From Dehalococcoidia bacterium (lineage in GTDB: Bacteria > Chloroflexota > Dehalococcoidia > SHYD01 > SHYC01): a DNA stretch of 13,097 bases. Below are positions 1 to 6,168 of this stretch, piece by piece. The stretch is from the NCBI GenBank assembly GCA_016844365.1, contig JAENIT010000003.1, positions 1 through 13,097 of the forward strand, written 5' to 3'. Position 1 is the first letter of the stretch; each line of letters starts with the position of its first letter. The notes below the pieces were generated by a model. That model was not told where the DNA came from. It saw only the letters and a program-made list of their open reading frames with translations, and did no database searches. The translations under genes and the position numbers were made by a program.

Positions 1-99
1 AGGTGTTGTCCATAGCGTTCTATAGTCAAGAACGCGCGTACTCTTATTTTGTAACAGTTCGCCTCCGCAAGTCTGAACAGTTACTCTAGTTCCAAGAAA

Positions 100-128
100 T
101 TGACAACAAGCCTGCTCAAGAGTATTCT
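100..128 (+). promoter_or_regulatory. Sigma70-type promoter, TTGACA-N17-TATTCT
   Basis: A perfect -35 hexamer TTGACA (100-105) is followed by a 17-base spacer and TATTCT (123-128). Transcription would start near 135, about 35 bases before the ATG at 171, which has its own Shine-Dalgarno GGAGGG (161-166). The promoter thus still points into the broken gene at 171 and could read on through the zinc-ribbon gene and the phosphoesterase at 470, with no terminator seen in between. Confidence 0.6.
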
Positions 129-170
129 ACTGCTAGTTTCGTAAACAGCCTGTAGGAACTGGAGGGCGTT

Positions 171-339
171 ATGGCCAGTGAGCGGATCCAGCGCCAAATC
201 GACCGTCTTCTGGATGAGGCTGAAGAAGCCATTCAGCAATCTAACTGGACTCTAGTTCGATGACCGCGCACGGAACGTACTCCGTCTAGACCCTAACAAT
301 CCCGACGGAAGTCATGGACGCATATTGTTTCAAATGTAG
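171..339 (+). pseudogene. Broken TPR-like helical N-terminal module (MASERIQ-type)
   Basis: An ATG at 171 with Shine-Dalgarno GGAGGG opens a 30-codon frame starting MASERIQRQIDRLL and ending at TGA 261-263. Reading on one base later, from 262, gives DRARNVLRLDPNNPDG, the natural continuation of a TPR-like helix pair (W..V..RA..VL.LDP.N.D). One extra base near 260 therefore appears to have broken the frame. The shifted frame then runs out of recognisable sequence at about 309, just before the ATG of the next gene, and stops at 337-339. From memory, this module occurs as the N-terminus of larger proteins in Dehalococcoidia, sometimes cyclase-like ones; that is recollection, not a search. Only the first 46 or so codons survive, so a deletion as well as the frameshift is likely. 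Confidence 0.65.
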
Positions 340-460
340 GGCAATGCGAGAGATTCGCGACCCGGCAGCCGTGACCCTCAAGAACGGGAGACACAGGCAG
401 AGAGTAGTCTCCTACCATGCACTTCAGTGGCCAATGAGAAAAGACCAGCCAGCGCTTTAG
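314..460 (+). CDS. Truncated DUF5679-like zinc-ribbon protein, 48 aa
   Basis: The frame starts MDAYCFKCRAMREIRDP and continues AAVTLKNGR, which matches the N-terminal half of small DUF5679-type proteins (YCxKC, then a conserved K/R-E-I-K-D-P and T-x-K-N-G-R). The family normally continues into a second CPxCG knuckle. Here, after residue 26, the sequence turns into HRQRVVSYHALQWP and ends without any further cysteine. A zinc site therefore cannot be completed within one chain: only Cys5 and Cys8 are present. The loss looks like a frameshift or rearrangement just after codon 26. The stop TAG (458-460) overlaps the AGGAGA ribosome-binding site of the next gene, so the two may be translationally coupled. 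It may be a dying gene rather than a working small protein. Confidence 0.5.
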   Translation: MDAYCFKCRAMREIRDPAAVTLKNGRHRQRVVSYHALQWPMRKDQPAL

Positions 461-469
461 GAGAAACCA

Positions 470-1057
470 ATGAGAATAGGCCTTATTTCAGACACCCGCA
501 TCCCAGGGTCCGCAACCGAGGTCCCGCCACAGGTGATCCGTGCCTTTGATGGAGTCGATCTGATTCTTCATGCCGGGGGTATCCAAGCTGGAAGGGTGCT
601 GGATTGGCTGGAGCGGATCGCACCGGTGAAGGCCGTGGGAAGGCTCCAAGGCCGCCAGTTCGAGTCCTCCACCCCCTTTACCCTGGAAAGCGGGGACGAT
701 CCCAGGGTCGCCGAGCAGCAGATCTTGCAACTGGAGGGCCATACCATAGGCATGGTAAACAGCCTGGACCTGCACCACCTTAGCGACGACGTAAACCCCG
801 GCACCATAGCGGCCCAACGCTTCCCGGCGGGGGCTATATCCAGTATGGTAGAAAGTGTCTTCGGCACCCCTGTGGATATCGTGGTCTTCGGACGCACCCT
901 TGTAGCCATGGTGGAGGAGCACGATGGCATCCTGTTCGTAAACCCCGGAAGCCCCACGATACCCAGAAACTACGCGAAGCTGGGCCAGGTAGCTATCCTG
1001 GACCTGACACCAGAGAGCCGCAAGGCCAGGATCATCGACCTGGCTACCCTCAGCTAG
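470..1057 (+). CDS. YfcE/MJ0936-family phosphoesterase paralogue, metal site lost
   Basis: This 195-residue protein is a calcineurin-like phosphoesterase of the small YfcE type by overall match: MRIGLISDT at the start, VDLILHAG at 29-36, DWLERIAPVKA at 45-55, PVDIVVFG at 134-141 and NPGSPT near the C-terminus. It aligns along its length with the minus-strand paralogue at 3533-4093. The residues that bind the two metals in the family are changed: the SDTH histidine is Arg10, the HAGD aspartate is Gly37, the LVH histidine is Asn97 and the GxTH histidine is Leu144. Only Asp8 remains. Each change is one base from the ancestral codon (CGC, GGT, AAC, CTT). The frame is open, and the start has a good Shine-Dalgarno AGGAGA (459-464). 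It is either a non-catalytic paralogue with a binding role or a recently disabled gene. Hydrolase activity is not expected. Confidence 0.7.
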   Translation: MRIGLISDTRIPGSATEVPPQVIRAFDGVDLILHAGGIQAGRVLDWLERIAPVKAVGRLQGRQFESSTPFTLESGDDPRVAEQQILQLEGHTIGMVNSLDLHHLSDDVNPGTIAAQRFPAGAISSMVESVFGTPVDIVVFGRTLVAMVEEHDGILFVNPGSPTIPRNYAKLGQVAILDLTPESRKARIIDLATLS

Positions 1058-1337
1058 CTCTCAATGTCCACAATCCCATACCCTGGGGGCGCGCGAGCGC
1101 CTGCCCCCGGCAGGTTTGCCGTCATTCCCTTAGGAAGCTTGCTGGAGACCAGCGAGAGCACCCCCGTGAGTCCAGCATATGGTTTGTAACTATATGGTGG
1201 GCCGTCTAGTCCAAGGCACGTCCTGACCCGGGGACACCCCACTGCTTCAATGCCCGGCGCCAGTGGCGAGATATTCTGAAGTGGAGCCCTTTCTTTGAGG
1301 CGCGCAGACCCTCGTCCTTCCGTAGCTCCAACAACAA

Positions 1338-1369
1338 CGAGAGGTCCGGGCCGTGGCCCGGACCTCTCG
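1338..1369 (-). terminator. Long GC-rich hairpin terminator after thiolase-like gene 1
   Basis: Arms 1338-1352 and 1355-1369 are perfect 15-base inverted complements around a GT centre. On the minus strand the hairpin is followed by TTGTTGTTGG, a T-rich tail, so it best serves the minus-strand gene ending at 1425. It could also stop plus-strand readthrough from the phosphoesterase ending at 1057. The rest of the 1058-1424 gap holds no gene I can support. Confidence 0.7.
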
Positions 1370-1424
1370 CCTCCCGATTCCAAACAGGTCTTCGGGGTGA
1401 CAGGAAATTCTTCTAAGCTGCCTC

Positions 1425-2780
1425 CTAGTCGGGGCTTGCGCCCCACACCAGAGCGATGCCGCTGTGGGGGAAGGTAGCGCAGGAGATACCCACATTGGCC
1501 GGATATTTGATCTGTCGTTTCCCCGCACGTCCCTGTATCTGCTGTATGCTGTCGACGTGCAGCCAGAAGCGGGTGCGTCCACCGCCGATATTGCCGCCGC
1601 TGGGGGAAATGGGATAACGTGACTCAGGGCTGAGGTCCTGAGTGTCGAAGTAGTCGAGGCCCTCCCCCTTCTGTATACCGGCGTAGCCGCCGAGGCCCTC
1701 CAAGTGTAGCAGGTGGAACATGCCATAGCCGTCGTACATGTTCTCAAAGGATAGGTCCTTGACGCTGATCCCCGCGGACTCTTGGTACCGCCGGCCCATT
1801 GCGGCAGCGCCCTCTTCGCTCTCCTCCAGGGTATGCTGGAGGCTCCTGGGCCTGACGGTGGAGGCGGCATGGCCAAGGATGTAAACGGGCTTCTGCTTCA
1901 TGTCCTTGGCCCGGTCTGGGGTGGTGAGAATGTAGGCCGAGACAGCCATGCACGGGATGTCGGCGTCGAAAAGGTTAGCCGGCTTGGCCAGCCACCGCGC
2001 TTGCAGGTAGTCCTCCTTGGTAATCGCAAGATCATCCGGCCGGTTTTGGGCGAAGAACCCCTCAGGGAAGTTTTGGCCGTTCTTCTTGGATTGGATAACA
2101 AAAGGCGCAAACATCTCCTTGCGCTTCCCGTATTTGTGCAAATACCGCTGGAACCGTGTGGCCTCCGGGTAAACCCCCACCACGCCCCAGCCGGTGGTCC
2201 ACTTCTCACGCGTGCCGATGGTGTCCTTAGCGGACTCCCCCTGCCCCACGTAATACCGACCCGAGAAATTGTGCCACCCCCTGATCACCAGGCAGATCCC
2301 GCTGAGGCCCTTTACAATCGACTCAGCGCCAGCGACGAGGGCAGGGGCTGTATCGCCTGGGGCATGCATGGCGAACTTGAGGTTAGTCAACTCCGGCATG
2401 TTGTTCATGACCCACTGCCCACTCAACTGGGCTATGCCGTCTCGTTCGTCGGCCGTGGCCTTGAAAGCAGCGGCCATCTCCGCGGGTATGTTCCTGCCAT
2501 CGGGCCAAGGCTGCGGCCAGGCGAACCTTCCGGTAGTGGTACTTTGTACCACTACAAGCCCGTCCACCTGGTCACCTGTTACCCCTGCGTCCGCCATGGC
2601 TTTTCTAGCGGCTGCGAGGGCCAAGGCGCCCACGCTGGTCTGGGGATCACTGTCCCAACGACGAGATGTGGGGGAGACCGCTACACCCACGGCTGCTGCC
2701 TTCCCTCTGCCTTCCCATACTCCCAACCCATCCCGGCCCCGCAACCACTGTGTGGGCATTTCTTGGACTTCTGGTGCCAT
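1425..2780 (-). CDS. Thiolase-like protein 1 (DUF35-partnered), nucleophile Cys replaced
   Basis: This 451-residue protein belongs to the thiolase superfamily, in the SCP2/Ltp-like branch whose members work with a DUF35 protein on acyl-CoA substrates (thiolysis, condensation or retro-aldol cleavage). Recognisable blocks are AVGVAVSPTSRRW near the N-terminus, ARKAMADAGV, DLSFENMYDG at 342-351, SPSGGN at 392-397 and a C-terminal VWGASPD. It is a clear paralogue of the gene at 4240-5556. At the nucleophilic-elbow position the paralogue has GPGCMS; this protein has APGDTA, placing Asp143 where the active cysteine should be. The usual GHP histidine is also absent: the motif reads GRT at 401-403. 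A cysteine (Cys434) lies in the C-terminal loop. The start at 2780 is supported by GGAGGT six bases upstream; an in-frame ATG at codon 8 aligns with the paralogue's start but lacks a good Shine-Dalgarno. It lies 67 bases after the DUF35 gene in the same operon. Classical thiolase chemistry is unlikely. Confidence 0.88.
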   Translation of the reverse strand: MAPEVQEMPTQWLRGRDGLGVWEGRGKAAAVGVAVSPTSRRWDSDPQTSVGALALAAARKAMADAGVTGDQVDGLVVVQSTTTGRFAWPQPWPDGRNIPAEMAAAFKATADERDGIAQLSGQWVMNNMPELTNLKFAMHAPGDTAPALVAGAESIVKGLSGICLVIRGWHNFSGRYYVGQGESAKDTIGTREKWTTGWGVVGVYPEATRFQRYLHKYGKRKEMFAPFVIQSKKNGQNFPEGFFAQNRPDDLAITKEDYLQARWLAKPANLFDADIPCMAVSAYILTTPDRAKDMKQKPVYILGHAASTVRPRSLQHTLEESEEGAAAMGRRYQESAGISVKDLSFENMYDGYGMFHLLHLEGLGGYAGIQKGEGLDYFDTQDLSPESRYPISPSGGNIGGGRTRFWLHVDSIQQIQGRAGKRQIKYPANVGISCATFPHSGIALVWGASPD

Positions 2781-2847
2781 TGCATTACCTCCGTTAGCTA
2801 TTCTCTATCGTATTTACAACTGTGGGCAGGCCTAGCTGCCAGTATCG

Positions 2848-3300
2848 CTACGATCTATCTCCGATTATGGTTCCAGGCCCTACCACCCGGAACTCTGGAA
2901 CCTTCTGGCCCGTAGCCTTAGTCGTCTCGAACACCACCTCTACAGGGGCATCCATCGGCACTTGGTCCACAGGAGTCCCGGGCAGGTGTGACAACAGCTT
3001 GATCCCTGTGTCTTTCCCAGCGTCATCTAGCAACGATATTACCGCAGCGTTGAAGGGCTGGTCGTCATAGAGCAGAGGAACGTTGGTGTCATACATCACC
3101 GCGTAGGTATATATGATGCCGCGGCCGCTCATCTGTTTCCAACCCATGTGGTCCGCCGAGCCGCACTGAGCACACTTCTCCTCCGGCGGTTGCTGCAGCC
3201 TGTTGCAGGCTGTGCAGTTCTGGATCACCAGACGCCCCTCGTTACAGGCGTCCCAGAAGGGCTTGTCCAACGCATCGGGCACCGGGGACTGTTTTGGCAT
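2848..3300 (-). CDS. DUF35 zinc-ribbon/OB-fold acyl-CoA-binding protein 1
   Basis: At 150 residues this is a typical DUF35 protein: an N-terminal helix (PVPDALDKPFWDAC), a rubredoxin-like zinc ribbon with Cys29-x2-Cys32 and Cys43-x2-Cys46, and an OB-fold from about residue 55 to 145 that includes GRGIIYTYAVM and ending in EFRVVGPG. Family members bind CoA thioesters and dock onto a thiolase-like partner, as ChsH2-type domains do with Ltp2. The partner here is almost certainly the co-transcribed gene at 1425-2780. The start is fixed by a near-perfect AAGGAGGT a few bases upstream of the ATG at 3300. The paralogue at 5607-6038 shares the opening MPKQSPVPD and the ending VFETT.ATGQKVPE.RVVG. Confidence 0.92.
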   Translation of the reverse strand: MPKQSPVPDALDKPFWDACNEGRLVIQNCTACNRLQQPPEEKCAQCGSADHMGWKQMSGRGIIYTYAVMYDTNVPLLYDDQPFNAAVISLLDDAGKDTGIKLLSHLPGTPVDQVPMDAPVEVVFETTKATGQKVPEFRVVGPGTIIGDRS

Positions 3301-3380
3301 GTGTTACCTCCTTCGTGAATTTTTTATAGCCTTAGTACCAACGGCAGACAGCAATTCATTGGCGCTAGGAGCCAAGCTTT

Positions 3381-3408
3381 ATTATCACGATCAGGACGAA
3401 AATGTCAA
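3381..3408 (-). promoter_or_regulatory. Promoter of DUF35/thiolase module 1, TTGACA-N16-GATAAT
   Basis: Read on the minus strand, TTGACA (3403-3408) and GATAAT (3381-3386) are separated by 16 bases, predicting a start near 3374 and a leader of about 75 bases. The same arrangement with the same hexamers lies upstream of module 2. Similarity between the two regions runs from about 3331 to 3428 here, including a shared TTGTGAAA box just upstream of the -35 element. A short TTGGC/GCCAA hairpin could form near the 5' end of the transcript. Confidence 0.75.
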
Positions 3409-3532
3409 GATAAATACTTATTTCACAACCTGCTTTCCTATGGCTGCGAGCACCATTAATGGCGCGACATCTCTGAAAAACAAGGATGACCCGCTATAGA
3501 AGGCTGCTTGTGTAATGTACAGACCTTCAGGC

Positions 3533-4093
3533 CTATTGGGCCATTCCGGCTAGGTCAATGATCCGGACCTCACGGCTATTCGGCGTGACCTCTAGAATGG
3601 CCACAGTGCCTAGCCTCATGTTCTGTTTGACCATAGTGGGGCTGCCAGGATTTATGATAAGCACTCCCTGGTGGGTCTCCACCATAGCCTCATGGGTGTA
3701 GCCGCATACCACAATGTCCACTGGCTTGCGGAAGATCATCTCCAAGGCCTCAGGTATAGACTCTCCAGCAGGGAAATTCCTCTCGATAGTCCCGGGGTGG
3801 ATCTCGTCTGCCAAGCTCACCAGGATCAGCTCATGGACCAGGCCAATGGAATGCCCCTCTGCCTCTATCACCTGTGGAACGTTGACCCTGGTGAAACTTT
3901 CACCGACGGACTCCACCCACAGCTCCAACGCTTTAACCGGCGCAATCCGCTCCAGCCAATCGATGCAGGACTTGACGTAGATATCTCCTGCGTGGAGGAT
4001 GAGATCTACTCCCTGAAAGGCCCGGGCGACCTGGGGTGGAGGCTCCGCCCCCATAGCTGGGATGTGTGTGTCTGAAATCAGGCCAATTTTCAT
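3533..4093 (-). CDS. YfcE/MJ0936-family metallophosphoesterase
   Basis: This 186-residue protein is a small calcineurin-like phosphoesterase of the YfcE group, whose characterised members hydrolyse phosphodiesters with two bound metals. Visible ligands are Asp8 and His10 (SDTH), Asp37 (HAGD), His87 (LVH) and His134 (GYTH); NPGSPT follows near the end. The usual GN(C/V)D segment after the second strand is not recognisable: the region after APVKA reads LELWVESVGES, so the bridging-Asn position is uncertain and activity may be altered. The start is supported by AAGGGA six bases upstream, lying inside a dispersed repeat. It sits downstream of the module 2 hairpin and upstream of the module 1 promoter on the same strand, so it is either expressed by readthrough or from an unseen promoter. 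It is the catalytically more complete partner of the gene at 470-1057. Confidence 0.85.
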   Translation of the reverse strand: MKIGLISDTHIPAMGAEPPPQVARAFQGVDLILHAGDIYVKSCIDWLERIAPVKALELWVESVGESFTRVNVPQVIEAEGHSIGLVHELILVSLADEIHPGTIERNFPAGESIPEALEMIFRKPVDIVVCGYTHEAMVETHQGVLIINPGSPTMVKQNMRLGTVAILEVTPNSREVRIIDLAGMAQ

Positions 4094-4100
4094 GCAATTT

Positions 4101-4136
4101 CCCTTCGACTGTGCTCAGGACAAGCCTTACGGGGAA
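4101..4136 (+). repeat. REP-like dispersed element (CTTCGACTGTGCTCAGGACAAG type)
   Basis: The sequence CCTTCGACTGTGCTCAGGAC followed by AAGCC and ACGGGGA resembles a dispersed intergenic element I recall from many bacterial genomes, including Chloroflexota. When translated in the opposite direction it yields the tell-tale LVLSTVEG peptide, which is seen here. Only one copy is evident in this window. Its left edge (4100-4105) provides the ribosome-binding site of the phosphoesterase starting at 4093. Confidence 0.5.
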
Positions 4137-4169
4137 TGATTTGCGACGAGGCATCAATAACAAGCTACG

Positions 4170-4207
4170 TCTGGGCCTCCTCACCCCAAGGGGTGAGGAG
4201 GCCCAGA
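4170..4207 (-). terminator. Perfect 18-bp hairpin after thiolase-like gene 2
   Basis: Arms 4170-4187 and 4190-4207 are perfectly complementary around an AA centre. On the minus strand it follows the thiolase-like gene ending at 4240 by about 33 bases and is trailed by a weakly T-rich sequence (CTTGTTATTG). It is analogous in position to the hairpin after module 1, though its sequence is different. It probably terminates or attenuates transcription into the downstream phosphoesterase. Confidence 0.65.
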
Positions 4208-4239
4208 GCTTAGTTCTGTCACTCCCTGAAATCGGAAAG

Positions 4240-5556
4240 CTAGTCGGGACTGGCGCCCCAGACCGTAAAGTCGCCGCCCTGGGGCATGGGACCACCAGAG
4301 ATACCGATCTCGGCTGGTTTCCTGATCTGCCGAGCGCCCGCCCGTCCCTGGATTTGCTGAATGCTATCGGTGTGCATCCAGAACCGGGTGCGCCCACTAC
4401 CGGAGTTGCCGCCGCTGGGGGAAACAGGGTTCGGTCCCTCAATGCTGATGTCCGTCTTGTAGAAGTCCAGTACCTCACCCCTCTTGATGCCGGCGTACCC
4501 CAGGCCCTCCAGGTAGTGGTTGTGGAAGACGGTGAAGCCGTCGTACATGTTCTCAAAGGAGAGATCGCGCGCTGTGATGCCCGCCCCCGAGTAAATCTTC
4601 CGGGCCGTGCTCTCGGTGGACAACATTGCGTTCTCCAGGCCCTGGTGGAGACCGAACTTGGGTCTGGTCGTGCAATGATTGAGGATGTATACGGGCTTCT
4701 GCTTCATGTCCTTGGCCCGCTCGGGTGTGGTAAAGAGGTAGGCCGCGGCTGCCATGACAGGCATATCCATGTCATAGATGTTCAGTGGCTTGACTATCCA
4801 CCTCCCGGTCGCGTAGTCTTCCGCGGTTAAGACATCATGCGGCCGGTGCTGGGCGTAGAACCCCTCCGGAAAGAGGAGGCCGTTTCTCCTGGAGTTCACG
4901 ACGAAGGGGGCCATCATGTCGTGGGTCTTGCCGTACTTATCCAGGTATTGCTGGAATGTCCATGCGTCCGTGGTACCTGCCCTGGTGCCCCAGAGCTGGC
5001 CCCACGCCCTCCCGCCGACAGTATCCTGGCGGGCGTCCCCTCCCTGGTAGTACCGACCTGGCAGGTTATGCCAGCCCTTCAACACCAGGACGGTGTGGGC
5101 TAGGCCATCACCAATGGCCTGAGCGGCAACGACGATGGCGTTGGACATACATCCCGGGCCATACATGGTGAAGTTGACGTTCGTCAGCTCCGGCATATTC
5201 TTCAGTATCCATTCCGCACTGTATTGGGCAACGCCGTCCAAAAGGTCATCAGTAGGATTGAAGGCATTGACCACATCCATGGGAATGGGGTCATCCTTCT
5301 CCCAGCGGGAGCCAGTGGTGGTCCCGGGAGCCATGACCAGTCCATCCACCTGGTCCGGGGAGACCCCGGCATCTGCTATGGCTTTCCGGAGAGCATCCAG
5401 GCCCAGAGCGCCTATGGATGTCTCGGGCTTGCCGTCCCAGCGTCGGGAAGTGGGGGAGTGCCCTATACCGACGGCCGCTACCTTTCCTCTGTGCTCCCAT
5501 ACCCCCAAACCCTCCGTGGATCTATACATTGATTCTGGAGCATTCTGAGTTGGCAT
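4240..5556 (-). CDS. Thiolase-like protein 2 (DUF35-partnered acyl-CoA enzyme)
   Basis: This 438-residue thiolase-superfamily protein is close to the SCP2/Ltp-type proteins that act with DUF35 subunits. The nucleophilic elbow is intact: GPGCMS with Cys136. DLSFENMYDGF at 331-341 and SPSGGN at 379-384 match the C-terminal thiolase half, but the canonical GHP histidine motif reads GRT (388-390), with a histidine six residues beyond the Arg at 395 (RFWMH). Such changes are reminiscent of Ltp2-type aldolases, which use CoA-thioester substrates without classical thiolysis, so retro-aldol or condensation activity is a reasonable guess, and the substrate is unknown. The C-terminus ISGGPMPQGG lacks the cysteine that its paralogue has. 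The start at 5556 has AAAGGAG upstream. The gene follows its DUF35 partner by 50 bases and shares a promoter with it. Confidence 0.9.
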   Translation of the reverse strand: MPTQNAPESMYRSTEGLGVWEHRGKVAAVGIGHSPTSRRWDGKPETSIGALGLDALRKAIADAGVSPDQVDGLVMAPGTTTGSRWEKDDPIPMDVVNAFNPTDDLLDGVAQYSAEWILKNMPELTNVNFTMYGPGCMSNAIVVAAQAIGDGLAHTVLVLKGWHNLPGRYYQGGDARQDTVGGRAWGQLWGTRAGTTDAWTFQQYLDKYGKTHDMMAPFVVNSRRNGLLFPEGFYAQHRPHDVLTAEDYATGRWIVKPLNIYDMDMPVMAAAAYLFTTPERAKDMKQKPVYILNHCTTRPKFGLHQGLENAMLSTESTARKIYSGAGITARDLSFENMYDGFTVFHNHYLEGLGYAGIKRGEVLDFYKTDISIEGPNPVSPSGGNSGSGRTRFWMHTDSIQQIQGRAGARQIRKPAEIGISGGPMPQGGDFTVWGASPD

Positions 5557-5606
5557 TGTTCACTCCTTTCTGTGTGTTGCTATCGTACCTGCAAGGACTG
5601 GCGGGT

Positions 5607-6038
5607 TTAGCCTACTACCCGCCACTCGGGCACCTTTTGGCCGGTCGCTGGGGTCGTCTCAAATATCACCTCTACTCTAGCCCCCGCATGGACCTCACCA
5701 AGTGGCGTGTCGCGGAGGTGGGAGAGCATGAAGCACGTGGGGTCATCTTCCAGCGCTATGACCGCCATGTTCAACGGTTGATCCGCCTGGAGTTGTTTCT
5801 GGGCAGCGTCGTGCAGTTCTCCATAGGTCTCTATCCTACCTCGCCCGCTTACCTGAAACCACTCCATATGTTCACTTAAGCCACACCATGCGCACACTGG
5901 TTCCGGTGGGAACTGGAGCACATTGAGACCACGCCTGCGCGAACAAGCTTTGCACCGCTGCACTACTAGCCGCCCCTCGTTAGCGGCGGCCCAGAAGGGC
6001 TTGGTCAGCTCATCGGGTACCGGGGACTGTTTTGGCAT
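5607..6038 (-). CDS. DUF35 zinc-ribbon/OB-fold acyl-CoA-binding protein 2
   Basis: This 143-residue DUF35 protein has the zinc ribbon Cys29-x2-Cys32 and Cys49-x2-Cys52. A six-residue insertion between the knuckles (RRRGLNVLQF region) relative to the paralogue at 2848-3300 is the main difference. The OB-fold follows from about residue 60, including GRGRIETYGEL, and the protein ends KVPEWRVVG. It should recruit or position an acyl-CoA for the thiolase-like protein encoded directly downstream at 4240-5556. The start is supported by GGGAGGT just upstream of the ATG at 6038. Confidence 0.92.
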   Translation of the reverse strand: MPKQSPVPDELTKPFWAAANEGRLVVQRCKACSRRRGLNVLQFPPEPVCAWCGLSEHMEWFQVSGRGRIETYGELHDAAQKQLQADQPLNMAVIALEDDPTCFMLSHLRDTPLGEVHAGARVEVIFETTPATGQKVPEWRVVG

Positions 6039-6083
6039 TGTTCACCTCCCTCTTATATTTTGCGCCATAGTCTTAGTGCTAAC

Positions 6084-6111
6084 GCACCTCGCGATTCATT
6101 GCGCAAGGTGC
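6084..6111 (-). promoter_or_regulatory. Stem-loop at the 5' end of the module 2 transcript
   Basis: In the minus-strand RNA, segments 6102-6111 and 6084-6093 can pair over ten positions (one G-U) around an eight-base loop. The predicted transcription start lies within a few bases of the stem, so the message would begin with a hairpin, a layout often linked to transcript stability. Module 1 shares the loop-like CAATGAAT but has a shorter stem. No riboswitch family is recognised. Confidence 0.35.
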
Positions 6112-6119
6112 CGAGCTTC

Positions 6120-6147
6120 ATTATCACGATTAGGCTAGAATTGTCAA
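6120..6147 (-). promoter_or_regulatory. Promoter of DUF35/thiolase module 2, TTGACA-N16-GATAAT
   Basis: On the minus strand TTGACA (6142-6147) and GATAAT (6120-6125) are spaced by 16 bases, as in module 1. Similarity with the module 1 promoter extends over about 96 bases (6072-6167), including TTGTGAAA and an AAGTACTT palindrome immediately upstream of the -35. The similarity ends exactly where the thiolase relic begins, suggesting that the promoter was duplicated together with its genes. Confidence 0.75.
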
Positions 6148-6168
6148 GTTAAGTACTTTTTTCACAAT

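Noticed and set aside
488..957. Minus-strand frames opposite the degenerate phosphoesterase
   Set aside because: No family similarity; the plus-strand frame aligns with a true paralogue.
1054..1446. Minus-strand frame of 130 codons in the gap between the phosphoesterase and thiolase-like gene 1
   Set aside because: It overlaps the end of the thiolase gene and runs through the terminator hairpin, with no ribosome-binding site; its C-terminal half (YSYKPYAGLTGVLSLV) looks somewhat protein-like, but no family is recognised.
1782..2915. Long plus-strand open frame of 377 codons opposite thiolase-like gene 1
   Set aside because: It mirrors a well-conserved minus-strand gene with a strong ribosome-binding site, and its translation shows no recognisable family or low-complexity-free domain.
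4066..4830. Plus-strand open frame of 254 codons across the hairpin and thiolase-like gene 2
   Set aside because: It crosses the repeat and the terminator hairpin and is the shadow of the thiolase gene.
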